A stretch of 64,000 bases of DNA from Oscillospiraceae bacterium. GTDB lineage: Bacteria > Bacillota > Clostridia > Oscillospirales > Acutalibacteraceae. Below, piece by piece: positions 59,376 to 64,000 of the stretch (the first letter of the stretch is position 1; every line of letters begins with the position of its first letter). Both the position numbers and the translations under genes were made by a program. The notes below the pieces were generated by a model, which worked only from the letters and a program-made list of their open reading frames with translations, was not told where the DNA came from and made no database searches. The DNA lies in contig JAFLUM010000004.1 of assembly GCA_022508805.1 (NCBI GenBank), positions 62,001 through 126,000 on the forward strand. Reading direction: 5' to 3'.

Positions 59376-61395
59376 TATAGAAATTCTTGCTCCCGCGGGA
59401 AGTGGGGAGGCTCTGCGTTCAGCCGTACTGAGCGGTGCTGATGCGGTGTATCTGGGTGTAGGAAATTTTAATGCACGCAGGAACGCACAGAATTTTACGT
59501 CGGAGCAGCTTAAAAGCGCAATTGAATACTGTCATTCACGGGGTGTTAAGGTGCACGTTACTCTTAACACCCTTATTAAGGATTCGGAGCTTTCGGCAGT
59601 TTATGATGATATAAAATCACTTTGCAGTATGGGCGCTGATGCGCTGATAATACAGGATATGGGCGTGGCACGGGCAGTGAGGGAAATTTGCCCCGACATA
59701 GAAATGCACGCGTCCACACAGATGAGCACAGGGACCCTCCGGGGACTTTTTCTCTTAAAACAAATGGGATTCAGCCGCGCTGTGCTGCCGAGGGAATTAA
59801 GTAGAAATGAAATAAAATATCTTTGTGAAAACTCACCCATTGAGCTTGAAATGTTTATTCACGGCGCCTTATGTATGTGCGTTTCCGGTCAATGTCTTAT
59901 GAGCGCAATGCTGGGCTCACGCAGCGGTAACAGAGGCTTATGCGCCCAACCGTGCAGACTTCCCTTTAAAGCCGAAAACGGCACGGGACACGACCTCAGC
60001 TTAAAGGACCTTTCGATTATTGAGAATATTCCCGAGCTGAGTTTAATGGGTATCTCATCATTTAAAATCGAGGGCAGAATGAAGCGCCCCGAATACGTAT
60101 GCGCCGCGGTAAAGGCGTGCAGAGCGGCGGCTGACAGCGAATACATCTACGAAACAGAAAAAGATCTGGAAGCACTTTTCTCGCGCTCAGGCTTTACCGA
60201 CGGATATTACAAAAGCAAAACGGGACGGACCATGTTCGGTTTTCGGGAAAAAGAGAACGTACAGTCCGCCACAAAGGAGCTTTTTGTAAAATACTCGTCT
60301 ATATATACTAAGGAAACACCGCGTTTCAAAGTAAACTTCACTTTTCACGGCAAGATCGGCGAAAAGGCTGAACTGACTGCTCAGTGCAAGGGTTTTAAGG
60401 CGACCGTATACAGCGACACAATGTGCGAAACTCCAATAAACCGTCCGCTGTCGGCAGAACGCATAATTGACGCTCTTTCAAAATGCGGCGGAACACAGTT
60501 TTTTGCGGATAGTGCGGTAATTGACGGTGATATAGAATTTACTCTGCCCATATCATCGCTTAACGCTATGCGCAGAAGTGCTCTCGCACAGCTTGAACAG
60601 CAAATCATCGGCGAGAAAACGCTAAGCCTTTTCCCCTCTCCTGTTCCTACCGATATAAGCTCACGCGGCACACATACTTTTTATTGCAGATTTGACAGCG
60701 TGGAGCAGATACCCGACAATACCGATGGCATGCGCATATTTATTCCGCTTGATACAGATGAAAATATCATACGGGAAAACGGGTACTGTGTGGAGTTGCC
60801 CCACGGAATGCTCGGTAACGGTGACAAAGTGCGAAAAATATTGAGCAAAACCTCTGCCGATACCGCTCTTTGCCACACATTGGATGCTGCGGCGATAGCC
60901 CTTGAGTGTGGGAAAAAAGTTGTCGCCTCACCAGGGGTGAACATATTAAACTCTCTGTCAGTTGACGAGGCAAAGCGAATAGGCATAAACGAATTTACCG
61001 TATCCAATGAATGCACTTTAGAGCAATTCGGGAGAATTTCAGCTCCCATACCGAAAGGAATAACGGTTTACGGCAGAATTCCTCTGATGTTGACCCGCAA
61101 CTGCCCCGTAAAAAACGGAAAAAGCTGTGCAGAATGCGGCAGAAAAAGCGGCATAACCGACAGAATGGGTATAGAATTCCCCGTTCGATGTGCTTTTGGA
61201 TATTCGGAAATTCTCAATTCCCGCCCGATATATATGGCGGACAGGCTTCGTGAAATCCCCCCTGCTGATTTTTGCCTTTTCAATTTCACCACCGAAAGTC
61301 GGGCGGAGATTGAAGAGATCATTAACTCATATAAAACAGGAAATAAGCCCGCAGGTGAGTTTACACGCGGACTTCTTTACAGAGGTGTTGAATAA
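59368..61395 (+). CDS. U32-family peptidase / RlhA-YegQ-like
   Basis: This protein of 675 residues matches the U32 collagenase-like family, which includes tRNA and rRNA hydroxylation enzymes. Signatures are ILAPAGSGEALRSAVLSGADAVYLG, LMSAMLGSRSGNRGLCAQPCRLPF with cysteines for an Fe-S cluster, and SSFKIEGRMKRPEYV. A C-terminal domain (residues 370-670) carries NCPVKNGKSCAECGRKSG, another cysteine set. The ATG at 59368 overlaps the zapA stop (ATGAGTAA); the ORF-track TTG start is inside zapA. RNA modification is more likely than proteolysis. Confidence 0.9.
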   Translation: MSNIEILAPAGSGEALRSAVLSGADAVYLGVGNFNARRNAQNFTSEQLKSAIEYCHSRGVKVHVTLNTLIKDSELSAVYDDIKSLCSMGADALIIQDMGVARAVREICPDIEMHASTQMSTGTLRGLFLLKQMGFSRAVLPRELSRNEIKYLCENSPIELEMFIHGALCMCVSGQCLMSAMLGSRSGNRGLCAQPCRLPFKAENGTGHDLSLKDLSIIENIPELSLMGISSFKIEGRMKRPEYVCAAVKACRAAADSEYIYETEKDLEALFSRSGFTDGYYKSKTGRTMFGFREKENVQSATKELFVKYSSIYTKETPRFKVNFTFHGKIGEKAELTAQCKGFKATVYSDTMCETPINRPLSAERIIDALSKCGGTQFFADSAVIDGDIEFTLPISSLNAMRRSALAQLEQQIIGEKTLSLFPSPVPTDISSRGTHTFYCRFDSVEQIPDNTDGMRIFIPLDTDENIIRENGYCVELPHGMLGNGDKVRKILSKTSADTALCHTLDAAAIALECGKKVVASPGVNILNSLSVDEAKRIGINEFTVSNECTLEQFGRISAPIPKGITVYGRIPLMLTRNCPVKNGKSCAECGRKSGITDRMGIEFPVRCAFGYSEILNSRPIYMADRLREIPPADFCLFNFTTESRAEIEEIINSYKTGNKPAGEFTRGLLYRGVE

Positions 61396-61835
61396 TGGAG
61401 CTTAAAATTAAAAAGGTGCGCGAAAACGCAAAAATCCCCACCCGAGGTACTCCCGGGAGTGCCGGACTTGACCTGTACGCCTGCATTGATGAGCCAATAA
61501 GGCTTTGCAGAGGTGAGACGGCGGTCATTCCGACGGGTATAGCCATAGGACTCAGTGATATACATTACGCGGCGTTTATCCATTCACGCAGCGGATTGGC
61601 GGTAAAGCACGGCATAGGACTGCTCAACTCTGTCGGGGTGATTGACAGCGATTATCGGGGAGAAATTTGCGTGGGTGTTATAAATCAGATAGATGAGCCC
61701 TATGAAATACAGCCCTTTGAGCGTATTGCACAAATGGTCATAAAGCCTGTCGAGATACCCGAAGCGGTTGTTTGCGACGATCTTGACGAAACGGGACGCG
61801 GCGCAGGCGGATTTGGTTCGACCGGAAAAAAGTAA
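61395..61835 (+). CDS. dut: dUTP diphosphatase
   Basis: Dut of 146 residues hydrolyses dUTP to dUMP. All five trimeric dUTPase motifs are present: PGSAGLDLYA, HSRSGLAVKHG, GVIDSDYRGE, RIAQMVI and RGAGGFGSTG. The ATG overlaps the U32 stop by one base (TAATG), so the two are coupled. Confidence 0.96.
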   Translation: MELKIKKVRENAKIPTRGTPGSAGLDLYACIDEPIRLCRGETAVIPTGIAIGLSDIHYAAFIHSRSGLAVKHGIGLLNSVGVIDSDYRGEICVGVINQIDEPYEIQPFERIAQMVIKPVEIPEAVVCDDLDETGRGAGGFGSTGKK

Positions 61836-61846
61836 AAGAAAAAAGA

Positions 61847-61879
61847 AAGGGAGAAGCTGATTTAAAAAGCTTCTCCCTT
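61847..61879. terminator. Terminator between dut and rqcP
   Basis: AAGGGAGAAGCT pairs with AGCTTCTCCCTT (12 base pairs). On the minus strand it is followed by TTCTTTTTTC, so it mainly ends the rqcP side; the plus-side tract is weaker. Confidence 0.8.
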
Positions 61880-61908
61880 ATTACATACAAATTATTTGCC
61901 GTTATCGC

Positions 61909-62151
61909 TTATTTTATCTCCTCGTACATATCAGCCGCAGACTGTTTTGTGGCGTATTCAGTAACGGCAAGCACCTTGTATTTTGTCGTTTTTTCGCCGA
62001 AACGTATCTCAAGAATATCGCCCTCTTTAACGTCATATGACGCTTTTACAACTCTTCCGCCCACACTGATATGACCTGCGTCGCACACCTCGTTTGCAAC
62101 GGTGCGGCGTTTTATTATGCGCGATACCTTTAAAAACTTATCAAGTCTCAT
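61909..62151 (-). CDS. rqcP: RqcP-type S4 RNA-binding protein
   Basis: This 80-residue S4-domain protein matches RqcP (YabO), a ribosome-associated quality control factor helping RqcH add alanine tails. MRLDKFLKVSRIIKRRTVAN and GGRVVKASYDVKEGDILEIRFG are the S4 signature. It lies downstream of mazG and hup, as yabO follows yabN in Bacillus. Confidence 0.9.
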   Translation of the reverse strand: MRLDKFLKVSRIIKRRTVANEVCDAGHISVGGRVVKASYDVKEGDILEIRFGEKTTKYKVLAVTEYATKQSAADMYEEIK

Positions 62152-62188
62152 TTTTGCTGCCTCTCTCTGAGTAACTGCTGATTAAAAA

Positions 62189-62214
62189 TAGGGAGCCGCT
62201 ACTGCGACCCCCTA
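62189..62214 (-). terminator. Terminator of the hup gene
   Basis: TAGGGAGCCGC and GCGACCCCCTA pair with two G-U pairs and a four-base loop. On the minus strand a run of five T follows. Confidence 0.8.
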
Positions 62215-62232
62215 CAGCTTTAAAAAATCAAA

Positions 62233-62505
62233 TTATTTAACGGCTGCTTTAAGAGCTGCGCCTGCTTTGAAAGCGGGAACCTTTGTTGCGGGAACAGTCA
62301 TGGTCTCGCCTGTTCTGGGGTTGCGAGCCTGCTTCTCAGCGCGTTCACGTGTCTCAAAAGTACCGAAGCCGATAAGCTGAACCTTTTCACCGTTTACAAG
62401 AGCGTCTGTAACTGCTGTTACGACTGCTGCTACTGCTGCGTCTGCATCTTTCTTGGAAAGTCCTGCCTTCTCGGCAACTGCTGCTACGAGTTCTGTCTTA
62501 TTCAT
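62233..62505 (-). CDS. hup: HU-family DNA-binding protein
   Basis: HU of 90 residues bends and packs DNA. MNKTELVAAVAEKAGLSKKD forms the helical dimer part, and GFGTFETRERAEKQARNPRTGE the beta arm base. I chose the ATG at 62505 with TTGGAGGAATTAACA upstream; the ORF-track start is 13 codons too early. It lies between mazG and rqcP with its own terminator. Confidence 0.96.
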   Translation of the reverse strand: MNKTELVAAVAEKAGLSKKDADAAVAAVVTAVTDALVNGEKVQLIGFGTFETRERAEKQARNPRTGETMTVPATKVPAFKAGAALKAAVK

Positions 62506-62551
62506 TGTTAATTCCTCCAATAAAAAATTCTCTTTTATTTTCAAAAAGGGG

Positions 62552-63370
62552 TTAGTCCTTTTTTGAAGACTTATTTATAGCCTTAGCCTTATCCCAAAGC
62601 TTGTCCAATTCGGCAAGCTCCGCCGTTTTCATATCAATACCGTTCTCAGCGGCGGCTTTTTCCACCTCTGAAAACCTGTCGATAAACTTGTCCGTCGCGG
62701 CGGTGAGTGCCTCTTCACTGTCAACGCCGATAAAGCGGGAAGCATTCACGACGGAGAAAAGCAGATCCCCCAACTCCTCGCGGATATTCGCTTTATCCCC
62801 CGACCGAACAGCACTCTTAAGCTCTGCAAGCTCCTCGCTTATTTTATCGAACGCACCGTCTGCACTGTCCCAATCAAAGCCGACCTTTGAGGCCTTTTTC
62901 TGAACCTTATCGGCACGCATAAGCGCAGGAAATTCACGCGGGACTGAAAGCATTGACTCGGTTTGAGTTTTTTGATGCTTTGTCCTTTTCTTTATTGTAT
63001 CCCAATTTTCAAGCACCTTGTCGGTGGTGTCCGCCTGTGCCTCACCGAAAACGTGGGGATGGCGCTCGATCATTTTTTTGCAGATACCGTCGGCAACCTG
63101 TGACAGCTCAAAGGAGCCCTTTTCACGCTCGATCTGCGTATGGAAAACCACCTGCAAAAGAACGTCGCCCAATTCCTCTTTTAAAAGCTCGGTATCCTCT
63201 TTATTGATTGCCTCAATGACCTCATAGGTCTCCTCAAGAAAATCGCGGCGTATACTTTTATGAGTCTGCTCGCGATCCCACGGGCAGCCGTTTTCGGAAC
63301 GAAGTATCCTGACTATTTCGACAAGATCGTTTACCGAATATGTTTCTTTAAAATCAAAATTGTCTATCAT
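62552..63370 (-). CDS. mazG: Nucleoside triphosphate pyrophosphohydrolase MazG
   Basis: MazG of 272 residues hydrolyses NTPs to NMP and pyrophosphate, cleaning the pool. It has two MazG repeats: one with CPWDREQTHKSIRRDFLEETYE and ELGDVLLQVVFH, the second with IREELGDLLFSVVNASRF. The E-x2-E, E-x2-D metal residues are in both. It follows the flippase gene and precedes hup and rqcP, the yabM-yabN-yabO order with a hup insertion. Confidence 0.95.
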   Translation of the reverse strand: MIDNFDFKETYSVNDLVEIVRILRSENGCPWDREQTHKSIRRDFLEETYEVIEAINKEDTELLKEELGDVLLQVVFHTQIEREKGSFELSQVADGICKKMIERHPHVFGEAQADTTDKVLENWDTIKKRTKHQKTQTESMLSVPREFPALMRADKVQKKASKVGFDWDSADGAFDKISEELAELKSAVRSGDKANIREELGDLLFSVVNASRFIGVDSEEALTAATDKFIDRFSEVEKAAAENGIDMKTAELAELDKLWDKAKAINKSSKKD

Positions 63371-63381
63371 ACAATCCTATT

Positions 63382-64000
63382 TTACTCTATAAATCCATAT
63401 TTTGCAAGTATTTTTGCAATTTTTTCTCCCTTGGGGAGCATTAATACGTCATCTTTGGCTATTCCTTTTATCAAAAGCATAGAAATCAGATACACTGTTC
63501 CGCCCATTGCAATGGAAATTCCGAGAGCGAAAATCAGCTTCATGGAATGTCCCGCAAGCACAAATTCGGGGATAAACCTGTTGCAAAGTCCGAAAGAAGT
63601 GTATGCCGCAACGCCGCAGAGAATTCCGCAGAATACGGGCTTTATGAATACGGATAAGAAATTTATTCTTATTTTTGCGGTAAATATCAATGCGAAAAGA
63701 TTGATAAGCACAATTATCGCATAGCAAAGAATGGTACCGATAACCGCACCGTTTACGTTGATGCTCGGTATTGCCACAAGAATATAATTGGCGATAAGCT
63801 TTGCAAGCGCTCCGATAGAAAGCGAGATAAGCGGTATTTTCGCCTTATCAAGTGCCTGCAGCATATTCGTCATCGGCTGTGACAGTGACATTAAGAACAC
63901 CGTAAAACCGTAAGCCGCCATAACAGGTGCGGCGATGGATATACCCGCCGCCGAATTACCGCTGCCGTAAAAGGCCGTAAGTATTGGCTGAGCCAGCACG
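63382..64000 (-). CDS. SpoVB/YabM-like polysaccharide flippase (partial)
   Basis: This is the C-terminal part of a MOP-superfamily flippase, running off the right edge with no start inside. About six membrane helices are visible, with YGFTVFLMSLSQPMTNMLQALDKAKIPL, which is typical of the SpoVB/MurJ-like branch. The position directly before mazG matches yabM in Bacillus. It probably moves a lipid-linked cell-wall or spore-cortex precursor. The apparent GTG start at 63999 is an edge artefact. Confidence 0.85.
   Translation of the reverse strand, partial: VLAQPILTAFYGSGNSAAGISIAAPVMAAYGFTVFLMSLSQPMTNMLQALDKAKIPLISLSIGALAKLIANYILVAIPSINVNGAVIGTILCYAIIVLINLFALIFTAKIRINFLSVFIKPVFCGILCGVAAYTSFGLCNRFIPEFVLAGHSMKLIFALGISIAMGGTVYLISMLLIKGIAKDDVLMLPKGEKIAKILAKYGFIE

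Noticed and set aside
55835-62184. Exact 15-base match AGTAACTGCTGATTA at 55835 and 62170, both just upstream of minus-strand genes
   Set aside because: About two to four such 15-base matches are expected by chance in 64 kb; without more copies it is not evidence of a shared element.
1-64000. CRISPR arrays, insertion sequences, prophage genes
   Set aside because: No regularly spaced direct repeats, transposase, integrase or phage structural genes were seen.

Overview
The window looks like chromosome from a spore-forming, anaerobic, gut-type clostridium, most likely Oscillospirales / Ruminococcaceae-like. That placement is inferred from gene content: sigG with a YlmC/YmxH gene, a flippase-mazG-hup-rqcP block, formyl-THF synthetase with a formate channel, a standalone PduL, and a cohesin-like surface protein. 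Base composition is moderate. I see no rRNA, CRISPR array, insertion sequence or prophage. There is one tRNA.

Region 1 (1-14841, minus strand) is a capsule/exopolysaccharide locus. From its promoter leftward it encodes an XRE-UDP-glucose dehydrogenase fusion and a UDP-uronate epimerase. A hairpin and a second promoter follow. Then come the initiating sugar-1-phosphate transferase, an HpcH/HpaI aldolase, a D-2-hydroxyacid dehydrogenase, six glycosyltransferases interleaved with a Wzy-like polymerase, and a Wzx flippase cut by the window edge. Together they could make an acidic, Wzx/Wzy-type polysaccharide.

Region 2 (15153-35300, plus strand) starts with a cohesin-like membrane-anchored protein, then purA and guaA, a cation/proton antiporter with a lipoprotein, and an XRE-TPR regulator flanked by copies of a dispersed hairpin. 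A PurF homologue with a degenerate glutaminase domain follows, then a DUF2798-like membrane gene behind a riboswitch-like leader. Next is a BlaI/BlaR1-type four-gene module, yitT-, TSCPD- and ogt-type genes, an AI-2E-family protein, and a DUF1846-pyrG-GH30 operon. A toxin-like small ORF lies at 35495.

Region 3 (35564-48450, minus strand) holds housekeeping genes: a PhnP-like hydrolase, tRNA-Arg(CCG), ychF, an acyl-CoA ligase / flavoprotein / thioredoxin operon, and an alaS-hit-comEC-holA-TOPRIM-asparaginase series.

Region 4 (48583-64000, mixed strands) has fhs convergent with an FNT channel, a small metallopeptidase, an FkbM methyltransferase, an EamA transporter, a HAD phosphatase and pduL. 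It continues with glmS and sigG-ylmC-zapA-U32-dut, and ends with a divergent flippase-mazG-hup-rqcP block.

The most interesting signals are:
- a three-way-junction leader with mutually exclusive stems before the DUF2798-like gene (23630-23772);
- terminator hairpins that bury the ribosome-binding sites of sigG and ylmC;
- the XRE-Ugd fusion with a palindrome at its own promoter;
- the PurF homologue that has lost its glutaminase residues but keeps the Fe-S and PRPP sites.

All calls are from reading the sequence; no database search was run.
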